A stretch of 64,000 bases of DNA from Sclerurus mexicanus (lineage: Eukaryota > Chordata > Aves > Passeriformes > Furnariidae): NCBI GenBank assembly GCA_013396755.1, contig VWZF01007235.1, positions 1,125,760 through 1,189,759 of the forward strand, given 5' to 3'. Made by a program: the position numbers and the translations under genes. Each line of letters opens with the position of its first letter. The first letter of the stretch is position 1. The notes beneath the pieces are model-generated. The model worked only from the letters and a program-made list of their open reading frames with translations, was not told where the DNA came from and did not search any database. Positions 45,372 to 57,541 of the stretch are shown piece after piece.

Positions 45372-47969
45372 GTGAAGTCAGAAGATGGATGTGGAGAGTG
45401 AGATCAGAGGGAGCCCTGTTGTTTCATATCTGTTTGGGGTTTGGATATCTGGAGCTGCCAGAGGACAAACTGGTGGCCGATGGAGAGCCAGGGTGGGAGA
45501 GACCTGAGCCATCCCCTGGTCCAGCCCTTCCTGGAAGAGGGATCATACAGGATCTGTACTGTCTGACCCAGCAGCTCTTCAGAACATTTCCCGTTAGGAA
45601 ATAAGGCCCCTGTCAGACTCCAGAGCAGGAATGAGGCAATATTTGGGTTCTGAGCTATTACTTTATCTTCATAAGACTGGCAGCAGGATGAAAGATGGAT
45701 GTGATTGTGGCTGATGATGTCATTTTTGTTTTAAAGAGAATTACCATGTATTGGCAATGATTTGGGTTCATTAATTTTAGAGAACTCTTATAAATAAAAG
45801 GAAAAACTTTTGCTGTCCTCAAAAAGCAGTAGCTGGTGAAATAGAAAATTCTGTATCAATAAATTCTGCAACAATTGCTAAAAAATTATTATATATATTC
45901 CTTCTATTATATATATTCCTTCTATTATATAGCCCTAAGTCATTCTAGGAAGAAAAACAAAACAAATAGGGTTTTATGAAAAAGGAGAAGCCTTAGCTCT
46001 ATTTCTCCCTTCAAAAACTAATATCCTGTTCTCGGATTGGGAACAGAAATGTCTGTGATTGTCTTTGCAATTTAGTTTCTCCTGCAAATGGAGCCAGAAA
46101 TTCTGCATCACAAATACAGAAACGCACAAATCACTGACATTTTTGGAGAATGAACTCTTTAAAATACCCCCAAAATGCTTTTGTCTGTAAGAGTATCATT
46201 TACCCAGGGGATGTGAAGCCCTTCCCAGGGTACATCCCCAGGGTTTCCCAGAGAAGTAGATGGTTTTATTCCCACTTTTCAGATTGGGAAATGAGAAATG
46301 GAGAAGGAGCAGTGAATTGGTGTCAGAGCTGACTGAGGCTCACACTTGCCCTCTCGAGCTGTAACTCTCCCACGTCCAGCACTGTGGAGGGCAGGATTAA
46401 ATTTGGCTCTTCCCTTGAGAACCTCTGCAGCTACAGATGTGCAGGAGAGATTTGTCCCCTTAAATAAGCGGATTAAACAAGTCTCCTGCTTCATGGTAGC
46501 CCAAACCCTGCATGGGACAGGGAGGATTTACTCTCCCCCTTGCAGAGCGCTGTGCAAGTCGTCAGACACAACAGAGGGACGTGGAGGGGGCAGCTTTTCC
46601 TCTGAAACACTTGGTTTGCCACTCGTGATAACACAACAGCACACTCCAGCTGAAAGGGAGGTGGCCAGTCCCATCAGGCTGCTGCCTGATTTATTCTGGA
46701 TAGCGAAAAAGCCTCCTTGTGTTTTCAGATTAGGTCAGGTCACGATTCATAGAACTGATTTTTTCCTTATTTGTTGCCAGGGGCTAACGCAGAAGGGAAG
46801 GTAGAGAGGTGTGTATGAACCCTGTGGGGTTTGCTTTTCTCTTCTGCCCTCCCTCTTGTGATCTTGCTGGCACTGAGGCTGCTCTTGCACCCTCAGCCCT
46901 GACAACCCCAGCCCTTCAGCACCTGCTCAGCTTCAGGGCAACCAATACCTCCCTAGTGATGCTGCGGACAAAATTCTCACTCTTGGAATTAATTAGGGAT
47001 TTAAGAAGCGTGCTGGAGTGAGAACTGCACGAGAGACACAGGGACTGGGAGACCCCCCAGAGCCAGCACTGATGTTGGCTCTCCCTGTGTGGCTCAAAAA
47101 TGGCTCTTTGCCCCGAAATCCCACCAGGCACAGCTCTGGAGAAAGCTGCAGGAGCTGCAGTTAACTCGTTTGCAAAGCCTTTATATTAAAGGCTCATCAG
47201 CACAGCTGATGGAGCAACATTAAGAAGCACAGAGCGTCCAGAGGCTCGTGGTAGTGAAAAATGTTCTCTCTGAAGCCGTGGTTTGAACATCAGGGACTCC
47301 TCCTGTGCTGCTCTTTACCAGCATCATAACTCCAGGAGCCTTCTCCTCCCTCCAGGAAAACATTCAGCAAAGTATCGAGGCTGAGGACTCGGGGTGAATC
47401 GATGGGCTTTGGTTTTAGCAAAAATACGCTGTGATCAATATTTAAACAGGATCCAAAGATGCCTCTTTCTTTCCAGCTGCAGCAAGGAGGAGGGAGGGCA
47501 GAGCCCCTCCGAGGGTCATTAGCAGTGACCTCCAGTCAGGATGAGCCTTCCCATGCCGGGGGCTGCTCAGCAGCAGGACCTTGGCACTGTGAGCCTTTCA
47601 GCAGGACTCTGGAACTGGGATCAAACAAATGCATGAAAAATCCCCATACAGCAGGAGCAAGGATCTGCTCCGGATGGTGGGTGGTGGCTCAGGCTGTGCT
47701 CAGCCTGGCAGGGATCTGCTTCAAAGGAAAGGCCAGTGGAGAAGGTCTCCTAAAGAGACCTCCCATCGTCCACCTGCAGGACAGAAAATGCTCAGTGAAA
47801 GCTCCAATTTCCCCAGAATATCCTGGCAGTTGGTATGTGCTTGACTAGAGGCAAAGGACAGTCACCCACAGCTTCCAGCCAAGTTGGTCACCAAAGATGT
47901 CACTAAAATTTCTTATTTCTCCCTTTTGCTGGGAAGGTCAAGATAGAAAACTAAGTATTTTCAGAAAAC
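45372..47969. other. non-coding stretch, no gene seen
   Basis: No gene recognised. 152-codon (46346-46804, +) and 129-codon (47459-47848, +) frames lack known domains. 45640-46150 is AT-rich and holds an 18-bp tandem repeat. Confidence 0.5.
45888..45931. repeat. 18-bp AT-rich tandem repeat
   Basis: ATTATATATATTCCTTCT at 45888-45905 and again at 45906-45923, identical, then a partial third ATTATATA. Confidence 0.92.
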
Positions 47970-48138
47970 CATGGAATCATATAATTATTGGGGTTGAAAG
48001 GGACCTTAAAGATCCTTTCATTCTACCCCTTGCCATGGGCAGGGACACCTTCCACCAGCTCAGGTTGCTCCAAGCCCCATCCAACCTGGCCTTGGACACT
48101 TCCAGGGATGGGGCAGCCACAGCTTCTCTGGGCAGTGG
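47970..48138 (-). mobile_element. CR1 LINE 3'-end copy
   Basis: Minus-strand CR1 of about 169 bp including the 3' terminus (GGAATCATATAATTATTGGG), then TTGAAAGGGACCTTAAAGAT, CCTTGCCATGGGCAGGGACA, CCAGCTCAGGTTGCTCCAAG, TCCAACCTGGCCTTGGACAC and CAGCTTCTCTGGGCAG. Confidence 0.95.
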
Positions 48139-51100
48139 GGTTTATTTTTGTTGGGATATATTTTTGTTTGCTTACTTTTCTGCCACCTGAGAAGACAAAT
48201 TTTTGGCCAGTTCAACCTGTTTTTACCTCGGTGGGACACTAGTTCATTCCCAGCTACCTTAAATTAGTTTCTCTGATTGTATCTCAGAAAACTGAACAGA
48301 AACCTTAGCCTGACAATTTCTTCTTGCTGACTTTGGTTGTTCTTATCATGTTTCAGCCCTTTCTTTCTAAGGGGAAGTTTTGGCTGACTTGTTTTCAAAG
48401 CAATATCCATCCTTAACTCCATCATAAAGCATTAAGGAGTACTTAGATAATCAAATCCAAGTCCTCATCTCCTAAGAGATACATACAATCTATACTGTGT
48501 AATTACTTCTCTTTTCAGAGGGGCTGTCATCATTTGATTAGTGCAGATTAAGGCTGATCCTGAGGTGCCAGTGGGTGAAGATGTCCTGCTTTGCATCATC
48601 CATCTCCAGGCACCACCAGAGCAAGGATCAGGAGGGAAGGAGCCCTTTGCTGGGAGATACAACCATGTGTAATCAGATAATGCCACAGGAATGGGAAAAA
48701 AGGGGCAATGGAAAGGGGAAGATTCTCACACTAAACCCCAGTTGCTTGTGAAAGAGTAAACTCAGACCTTACTTATGAGGTCTTATTTATGATTAATTAA
48801 AACCAAGCATAGGCATGGTTTTATTATATCATATCCTGTCCTGCCCCATCAGGCCCTGCAGCAAAACTGCTCCAGCTTCAGTTCTCCACCACTGGAGAAG
48901 TGGAATAAATAGGGCTGAGTATTCAAACAAAACTTAATTTCATTCTAAGCTTGGAACAAGAAGAAAAGCATTTATTTGAGTTAAGACATTGGCGCAGATA
49001 ACTATTTTTATTATTATAATAATACAAATAATTCCCTTATGCTGCTCCACTTCTTTGTATTTAGATTGGAAAGAAGCAGATTGATCAAATGAAATTAGGA
49101 TAGCCTGAACCCTTAATTAATATTTATTAAGATTTTAGTGCATGAGATATACTTGGAACAAAAAGCTTGATGATGGGTTTAAACCTTCTTGCATCAAACC
49201 TGACCTTTTCCCACCGGGATGCAATCCAGGAGCCTTGGAGCAGCTGGGAGGGATGTACAGCTGGGAACAGCAGAACTCTGGAGAGGAGGAATCCAGGCTG
49301 GGGCTGAAGATTGGGACGCAGTCACTGCTGTGGCTTTAGTTGACTTGTAGGAATTTCCTCAGTTATGGCTGGTGGAAGGGGAAAAAAATAGGCTGGAATA
49401 GGACTAGCTAGACATGGGAATAACTTCCTGTGTCTGCCAGACAGGAAAATGGTGTGGGATTTTCACTGGCAGCTCAGACAGGATGCAGCCCTGGTACCCT
49501 GTCACAAATGTGGCTCCTTGCTGTGACCACATTATGGGCTGCAGGATTATTGCTCTGAGTGAATAATAATAGTAATAACAGCAAGGTGAGTGGAATGCAA
49601 ATTAGAAATAAGAGGCTTCATTAAGAAGGGTGATTAGTGCTGGGTTAGCAACATTTCTCCATGGTCCAGGCAAAGTCTCTGTGAAACAATAACCGTGTGT
49701 ATGGGTTGTTTATCTCCGGCTTCCTCAGGCCTTTGGTTTACATCTCCATGTTGTTGGAGAAAAGGATAAGGAAGAGTTTTCCAGGCTGTGGGCTCGGACC
49801 AGCTGAACCTTTTTGAATGCTGACTATAACCAGCTTAAGCAGAAGAGATTGAGGGATGAATGAGAATAGAAAGCAATTAAATTAGTGCATGTCTGTGCAA
49901 GCGATATGGATTCTTTGTGTCTGTTTTCATTTCCAGGGCTTTGCCTTTTTCCCAGTTCTCCTGCCTGGCACAGCATCCCTCTGACCTCCCTGTGCCGTCC
50001 TCCCGTGCATATGGTGATGCTGCAGGAGCTCTTCCCTCTATTTTAAGAAACAGAATTGTGGCTGGAAAATATGAATCCCATGAAAAGCAAATTGAATACC
50101 ATGGACAAGCCCTCGTCAGTTATTCCTGACACTTCCCTCGCCCTGACTGCAATGTTTGTTTTACTTGTAACATCCAGTTGATTTTATTTCTCCTTCTCTT
50201 GGTCATCCTTGGGCTTCCAGCGCGCTCTGCTTATTTTTCCTTCTCTCTTTAAGACAAGGAAGTGCAATTTCACAGTGGGAACGGACGGGTGGATAAAAAA
50301 CCTGCAGCTTGGCAGCTCTGAGCTGCCTGGACGTTCTCCTGAGAGCAGCAGAAGGTGGTCACCACCGTGTTTTAATTAACAACCCGCACGCGTTCCAGCT
50401 GTTTGACAATTGTAGTTGAGCTTGTAGGATCAACAGGGGGGATGGGTTTTTTTTCCCCTCTCCAATTTCCACACTTAAATCCTTTCTTGCTTTCACTGTG
50501 CCCACATGCAGTTGTACACCTGAGCAAGTGTGATACTCAAATTGAATCAATATCATGATTTATGCATAAAAGCCCAGAAACCCTGCAAAACAATTGTGCA
50601 AGTAATTTTTCATGAACTAGGCTTAAAGCACTTGCCAACAGGCTAAATTACCCTCTTGTTAAGTGTTGTATTTTGTTCTTCCCTCTTTCTTCTCCTCTGT
50701 GTATGCCTTAATATTGATAAGTGTTCTCCAGCATGAGAGAACATTTGCATTTTTTGCTGAACATCCTGTGGTTGAACACATCAAAGGCTCCTTTTGTTCT
50801 TCCCCTATTGAGCATTCCCTCCAGTTGAGGACTCCATTCAGGAGATAGCTCTGTGTGCTGTGGCTCGAGGTTCTGTTCTGGGGCTTGGCAGTCGGACTTC
50901 ACCCTCGGAACCCTCGGAGCAGTTTGCTCCAACCCTCCAAATGCCGTGGCAAGCCTTTCCCTGGGATATTTCAGGAGGATGTTTGAGCTCAAGTTCCCTT
51001 TGGATTCTGTGCAGAGCTGACTCAGTGGCTTCCCTGCCTGTGCTTAGACTTCAAGGAGCTGCTGCAGATCAAATTAATGATATTAAATATTTCTTCCCTT

Positions 51101-51621
51101 CCTTGTGTGGCTGCTTGTAGATCTTGACTGTTCTTTGTTTTCAAGGATTCAGCTCCTTTCAGCCTGACTATCAGCTGCCTTCCCTGTGCTTTTGGTGTCC
51201 ACCTTCACTTGCCATTCTTGATTGCAGAGACAGGAAACGTGCCCAGCTCGTGGTGTGTGTGCCTCTGCTGTGTGTGCACCAGTGTCCTCCTCCTCCCACA
51301 CCACCATCACATGCCAAGTGCTGCCTTTGGACCCACCTGGCACGTCCAGTGGAGGTTGGACACGAGGCACTCAGAGGTTGGGTTTCTGATGAGTGCTTGG
51401 GGTCCCTTGTGGCATCTTCTGGGCTCTGCCACTGCTCAGAGATGATGTGGTGGCACAGGCATCTCCTGGGTGTGTGAGAGGCTGAGCTGGACGTGGTGTG
51501 TCCTTGTTGCCAGCTCGGTGGTGACTTCTGCAGTGCCATCCTTTGGGAAGGGCTTCTGTAGCCATGTGAGGGACAGGGCTGGGAGATACGTGGCAAAACG
51601 CAGGCAATCCACCATTTTCAC
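48139..51621. other. non-coding stretch, no gene seen
   Basis: No gene recognised over 3.5 kb. 48750-49140 is AT-rich (ATTATTATAATAATAC around 49010, TTAATTAATATTTATTAAG around 49112) and may hold regulatory DNA. Opposing frames of 117 codons (51124-51477, +) and 141 codons (51171-51596, -) overlap and look like chance. Confidence 0.5.
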
Positions 51622-51672
51622 TGAATCAGAGGAATACATAATGGCTTGGGTTAGAAGGGACACCTCCCACTG
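51622..51672 (-). mobile_element. CR1 LINE 3'-end remnant with a clean internal deletion
   Basis: GAATCAGAGGAATACATAAT, GGCTTGGGTTAGAAGGGACA, then directly CCTCCCACTGG. The roughly 40 bp normally between AAGGGACC and CAGGGACACC are absent, and both sides share GGGAC, so the junction looks like a microhomology-mediated deletion. Only about 50 bp is left. Confidence 0.82.
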
Positions 51673-52769
51673 GAACAATTTGTCTACATGGCATTTCTCA
51701 AAAGCCAAAAAACAACCCAGGTTTGGAAGATTGATTCCCTACACATCAGCACCAGCCAAATGGATTGACGGGTTGTCTCAGTCTCTGTCAGCAACAAGCC
51801 CCTTCTCCTGCCTTTCCCCAGGTCTGGGGGTCCCAGTTCCAGCACCCAGCAAGATCCCAGCTCCCAGCACAGCCACCAAGGAATGGCCAGAGGGAAGCAA
51901 CGAAGGGAAATGAGCAGTTATGGGCTTTAATTTAGCTAATCTGTCTCTAAAAATGCCACCTATTAAAAGAATAAGGCTTTAACTATCTTGTCTGTCAGAA
52001 ACAAATTGCTACTGCAACATCAAAGTTCCCCAGCTTAGTTAATGTTTATTTAAATGACCATTTTCCACTGGCAGATAAAAGATTGAAGTGTTTTGTTGCT
52101 ATTGTTGTTTTTTAGAGTCCTCGAATATGAAGGCGCCTGGAGCCAGCATTTGATTCTCATTATGTTATGACATTTTTCTCCCCCTACATAATTTGAATAA
52201 CACTCTGCTTAACTCAACAGCTGGAGGGATATGGCTTTTTGAATAAAAAAAAATAAATTGAGAAAGGGGAGATAGCTCTGCATAAACCTCCAGTCTCCAA
52301 AAAAAATTAAAAAAATGAAAAGAAAGAAGTGTGGTGCGGGTAGCAGAGTGCTCGTTTTCCCTGAGCACCTTTACACGGCCCTGGCAATGATCCCCCGGGG
52401 TTTTTATTTAGGGCAGCGATTAGGAAAGCAGAGCCCCTCAGAGTGGGAAGAGCGCTGGCACAAAGGCTGCTTTAATGGCATGGGCACCTCTCCATCAGGA
52501 AGCAGACTGGTGGTTCCCCACTCTCAGATTTCCACCTCTTCAGGGATCATTAGGATCAATTAGCCTTCTCCTCTCAGCTGGTTGTTTTGGAGTCAAGCTT
52601 TCACTCACTGCAACTGGAGCTGGTATTTAAGAGAAGGAAATGCTGCCTTTGCTTGGTTTAAAGATTTTGAGCGAGTTCCTTTCAGGCATCCCTGCTCTGC
52701 TCCTCACCCACAGACCTGCGTGGGGCACGCTGAGCTCCCACCAGCTCCGTCCAGGCTCATCCAGCCCTG
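51673..52769. other. non-coding stretch, no gene seen
   Basis: No gene recognised. 51915-52330 is AT-rich. A 147-codon plus-strand frame (51470-51913) overlaps the CR1 remnant and is not credible as a protein. Confidence 0.5.
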
Positions 52770-52856
52770 GCCACGAGATCCTGGTTTAGTGGTGAACGTG
52801 GTGAACTTGATGACCTCAGAAGTGTTTTCCAACCTCAATGACTCCAGGATTCTGCG
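52770..52856 (+). mobile_element. CR1 LINE 3'-terminal fragment, older subfamily
   Basis: Plus-strand end of the older CR1 type: ATCCTGGTTTAGTGGTGAAC, GAACTTGATGACCTCAGAAG, TGTTTTCCAACCTCAATGAC, TCCAGGATTCTGCG. Same subfamily group as the copies at 18449 and 41066. Confidence 0.85.
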
Positions 52857-54044
52857 ATTGGATGTTGAGTGTTCGGCAGCCCAAACCTTACCCTTCATCC
52901 CGTGTTTCAAAAGAGCATCGAGTCCTTACAAAGTCCAGCTCTCAGTGGGAGCCAAGTGGATTTTATCCTAAGACAGCATTGCTGTTAAATTGGGATTTCT
53001 AGGGCGCTTCAGATTTCTTTACTGCCCTCCTCATCCCCGAGCCACAAAGCATTCCTGCCTCCCTGCTCATACGCGAGCTGAAATGAAAGTCAGATTTGAT
53101 TCAAGTTTTCTTAAATCTTACTTCTTACTGCTCCTCTGGGCACATTATTGAAACTCCAGAAACTCTTCCTCATTTGAGGAGTTAATGAGAGTCATTTTAA
53201 ACCCTTGAAACGCGCTCAGGGCTTACCTGCTACTCAGACTGTATTTCCAAGGTCTCCCAGGCAGCTTTGTTCTCTTACAGTTTAGGAGTGGTTTACCATG
53301 CTGGTTTGTGAAATTCCTGCTTTTTATTATCACATATCTCAGAGTTCACCTGGGCCTTGAGAAGGTCACTCCTGCCTGCCTTCAGCCACATTAACGATGG
53401 TTACTTGGATCTGATCCTTTAAAGTCAAGTGTCCTCTGTATTCTTAAAACCTCTGACACCCCACGGCAGTGCTGTGGATTCCAGACTAAGCCTGTTCCGT
53501 GTTTCTCTCTCTCCCAAACTTCCAGATGTTGTACCCAGTTCCAAGCTTGGCTGCAGGCGAGGAACAGCTGGGCTAACGGGCTGCAGGAGCTGCTCCGTGG
53601 GGTTGTCCAGCTCCTTTCTTTATGTCAACATTATCCAAAACCCGTGTAAACATGTCAGGAGAAAAAAAAACGAACGTGAAGTGTTAGAATAATTTTTCAT
53701 TTGCTTTCACACCAAGCCTCACTTCCAAAGTCGCAGAGTGCTCACAACTATCAGAAAGCCGGTGTAACCTTTATTTAATTTAATTAATTAATCCATCACT
53801 ATGAAAGTTTGAAGGGGGGAACAGATCTAAACTACAGGATGTGGTAATTTATGAGTTATGGCATAAAAGCAGTAGCAATTTTAGCCAGACTGTGATTTAC
53901 AGACCCAGTGTAGGCTTGCAGAAGCGAGTGCCCTGCAGCCATAAAATAAGGTTCCTCACCGGCAGGACCATGCTTCAGTCTGACAGCAGCTCACATTTCC
54001 TCAAACCCCAGAAATCAGTGGCCCAGGGAGCTGCAGCCACCACA

Positions 54045-54088
54045 AGAGCTGGTCCAGAGCTACCAAAGAGCTGGTCCAGAGCTGCCAG
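54045..54088. repeat. 22-bp tandem duplication
   Basis: AGAGCTGGTCCAGAGCTACCAA (22 bp, 54045-54066) followed by a second copy differing at two of the last four bases (54067-54088). Confidence 0.88.
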
Positions 54089-55008
54089 AGCATCGCTGCA
54101 GGGCAGAGGAGGCAAGAGCTGTCCCGGGGGGCACCATGGGCGAGCTCCGGGTCCCTGCACTGAATCATCTCCTGCTTGGGGATTAGTGGGACTTGCCTGC
54201 CTGACCTCAGCTGGGCAAGGCTGAGAGGAAATCAGCATTTTACATCCCTCAAAACAGGAGAAACTTCCCAGTGCTCAGCGGTGCTGATGCTGCAAAGGAT
54301 GCAGAGTCTGTAGGGGGGTCCAGAGGGCTCGGACACAAAACTAAACACTCAGTTGTTTATCAGGATCTAAGCCCGAGCATCACACCAGCAATCTCACCCG
54401 CCCTGGGATTTTGATAAGATTTCCAGAACTTCCCTCTGGGCTGAGCCCCAACATGTGCAGAAAGAACCTTTCTCACCTTACTGGGGTTTTCCATCTCCAT
54501 TTCGTTCCATGGGCTTGGGAAGTGTTAGAAATGGAACAGAGCGTGCAAATTATTTTTATCCAAATTTCTCTGAAGCTTCCAGCCAGGCTGGGTGCAGAGG
54601 ATGGAGGTCCCTCATCTGTTTAGACTCTCTCTAAGCCACTGGCTCAGAACAAAGAGGTCAACAGCCATCATTTCCTTGACCTCTGAAATGCTAAACTCTT
54701 CTCACTTCTGACTGTCTCATGCTGGTTGCAAAAAAATAAAAGGTTTCATACTAAATCCTTAGCAGGGCAAGAAAGAAATCTATCCCCAGGGGAGGAAAGG
54801 CAGCAAAGGAGAAAATAAACTCTCAGATTAAATTCTGAAATTGCTTTATTAACACTTTTTTTTTTCTTTTTAAAGCTTAGTTCCCCCTCGAACATACACA
54901 TTTCGAAACCTTTCGATTTCTTAATAGCACATTCTCATTTAAACCACAATAAAAAGACGCTGAGGGAAGAATGAACGTGTCTCTAATTTCCCCTTAACCT
55001 CTTACAAA

Positions 55009-55022
55009 ATTGCTATGGAAAC
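55009..55022 (+). promoter_or_regulatory. RFX X-box-like motif ATTGCTATGGAAAC
   Basis: Resembles the RFX-family X-box (GTTGCCATGGAAAC): 12 of 14 bases agree. It lies in a locally CpG-richer segment (55050-55150). X-boxes occur in ciliary and MHC class II promoters, but no adjoining gene is visible, so function is speculative. Confidence 0.25.
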
Positions 55023-55460
55023 AACAAATATCATATTTCAGTGGTCATCCACACGGGCAGAGCGTTATTTGCAATTGCACAAGCGCTCGAGTGGCTGCAT
55101 TGCAGGCGGTCTGCTCCCAAAAACGCTGCCCTGGGAAGACACCGGCTTGGAGCCTGGAGCTGAGAGCCTTTTCCCAGTGCAATCAGACTCCACTTCTCTT
55201 GTTCCCGGGAATACCTTCAGGTATCTCCATGGTGCTCATGGGTGCTTTGGATTGCGGGTCCTATGGATGATGGACATTTCTGCTCTGCAGGCTGGGCACC
55301 TGAGCAGATGATGGTTGTCACAGCACAAAGTCCCTCAAATGACCCTCTGTTCTGGGTACTGGAGTGGAAGCAAAAGTAATGACGAGATGTTCAATTCACC
55401 TGTTTGCAAATGGACACCACAACTTCATTTTTCCTCCTCTGGGCCTGCACCCCATGCCCA

Positions 55461-55636
55461 GCTTTCCCAGAGAAGCTGTGGCTGCCCCATCCCTGCAAGT
55501 GTTCAAGACCATGTTGGGCAGAGTTTGGAGCAACCTGGTCTAGGGGAAGGTGTCCCTGCACATGGCAAGGGCTGGGAAGAAGATGATCTTTAAGGTCTCT
55601 TCTCTCTCAAACCATTCTGTGATTTTATGATTCTCT
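55461..55636 (+). mobile_element. CR1 LINE 3'-end copy
   Basis: Plus-strand CR1 of about 175 bp: TTTCCCAGAGAAGCTGTGGC, TGCCCCATCCCTGCAAGTGT, TCAAGACCATGTTGGGCAGA, GTTTGGAGCAACCTGGTCTA, GATGATCTTTAAGGTCTCTT, AAACCATTCTGTGATTTTAT, GATTCTC. The 3' end keeps an ATTCTGTGATTTTATGATTC tail, a trace of the octamer repeat that ends CR1 elements. Confidence 0.95.
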
Positions 55637-57381
55637 TTCAGAGCAGGTTTGTGAACACAACCACCTGCCACTGCCAATTCCCAGCCCACAGCACTCTCCA
55701 GTCTTAACACATCATACAACGTGTATTTATCCATCCTTTCATTTCCATAGGCTGTGTGTACCCTACACACACCACTGACAGTGATTAATGTCTTTCACAG
55801 TTTGATTCTATAGAAATTGCCTACGCCAAAAAGCTCAATGTATTTCCTTAAACAAATCAAGCTTGATAAATATTAATGCACCGTGGCCTCGCTGTAAGTT
55901 AAGTCTGGATCTTTGTAGCTAATGATTTGAATGGCTGATAAAATTGTATTTAAATATTTTATGCAGGAAGAGATCTGTAACTAAGACACCACGTTACACA
56001 GGCAGAGGATGCAGGTTTGCTCCAGGCAATCCCACTGCCCTCCCAAAGTCCTCTCCTAAAGTCCCAGCATTTCCAGGGCTCTCCCTCCCTCCTTCCCCTC
56101 CTGTGTGTGATGGGGGAATCCCTTGGCAGAGCTGGGGGGATGCTGGCCTGTGTTATTCCAAGCTGAGTTCCTTCCCAATTATTTTAGGTTCTGCAGGTGT
56201 CCTCCCCACCAGGATTGTCACCCTGGGTGGGTAAAGGGGGCCTTAGCTGGGGAATGTTTCAGTGCAGCCCACCTGACCCAGAAAGGGGTTTCAGCTCAGC
56301 TCCCACCTTCTCACACTGTGTGAAAACATTCCAAACACAAAGGACGCGTGTGGAGCACGAAACCCAGCGCTGCATTTGCCCAGGGTTGGTTCTTTCTCCA
56401 CAGCCTCCCTGCACTCCTTTCTTGCAGGTTTTCATGGTCAATTGGTCTGCAATGAACCTGAGCAGAGGAGCAGAAACACTGGGTTTAATTCAGGACACTG
56501 TTTGCTGAGCTTTCCTCTGCACTGGGAACCTCCAGACAGCTTTTGGTGCGAGCTTTGGCAGGTGAGGAGATGCCGCTCTGGGAGAGGTGAAGTAAGTGCT
56601 GTTTCTTGGGAAATATCACCTGGCAAGGAATTACAAAGGCTTAAATCCCCCAGATTTCCTCGGCTCTCAGAGTTGCGGGCTTGTTTGCAGCTTCATGACT
56701 AGTCCTTGATATCCTCAAAATACATCAGAAGGCTTTTGAGTGATTCTGAGCACGGGCCACGTTCATCAGAGTGTGGGAACAGGACATATGCAGCTCTGCA
56801 CTCGTGTTATCACCCAAATGTGCTCATCACAGTACCCTGTGCTGTGCAATCCCTCTCTCCTCCTTTCATTTCAGCTCCATGTCGAGGATTTTCCCCTCTG
56901 TGATATATTAATTTCAAATATTGACTCACCAGATTCTGTGACTGATAGAACTCAAACATATTAGTCTTATTACATCCTATATACTTTAATTAACTTCAGC
57001 AGGTGATGTTAATCAACTTGAAGGCTGAGATGTGGAGCAGCTAAGTAAATGGAAGGGAGATGGAAAATATCTCTGTGCATTATCTACCCTTGTGCTTAGC
57101 TCCTACTCCCAAAGCAGGCGTATTTTGAAGGTAGTTTTTTGAACTAAAAGCTGTGGGTGGGACATTTGATATCAGGTGCCTTCATTTAAGTTAAAAGAGA
57201 CATTCAGGACATACAGTAGTTTGATCAGGTTATGAAAAACAGGAGATATTATTTAAAATAGTGATTTTTAAAAAAAAAAAGTGGCTGAGAATTTGGTGCA
57301 GGCTTGTGATTCCACATCTCATCTGGGAGCCTCATGTACCAAAATTTAGTATTTCTGAGGTCAACAGCTAATGGGAAAAGC
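55637..57381. other. non-coding stretch, no gene seen
   Basis: No gene recognised; frames are at most 108 codons. An A11 run sits at about 57270-57280 and 56900-57260 is AT-rich. Confidence 0.55.
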
Positions 57382-57541
57382 AGAATCATAGAATCACAGC
57401 GTGGTTTGGGTTGGCAGGGCCCTTAAAGATCATCCTGTCCTGCCATGGGCAGGGACACCTTCCACCAGCCCAGGTTGCTCCAAGCTCCGTCCAACCTGGC
57501 CTCGGACACTTCCAGGGATGGGGCATCAACAACTTCCCTGG
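57382..57541 (-). mobile_element. CR1 LINE 3'-end copy
   Basis: Minus-strand CR1 with an intact 3' terminus (AGAATCATAGAATCACAGCG), then GGTTTGGGTTGGCAGGGCCC, TTAAAGATCATCCTG, TCCTGCCATGGGCAGGGACA, CAGCCCAGGTTGCTCCAAGC and CGGACACTTCCAGGGATGGG. About 9 bases of the usual TTCCAACCCCC spacer are missing. Confidence 0.95.

Larger units (their letters stand above)
52857..55460. other. non-coding stretch, no gene seen
   Basis: No supported gene; frames reach 127 codons (53841-54224, +). Holds a short TTAATTAATTAA tract near 53780, a 22-bp tandem duplication and an RFX-like site (separate entries). Confidence 0.5.
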
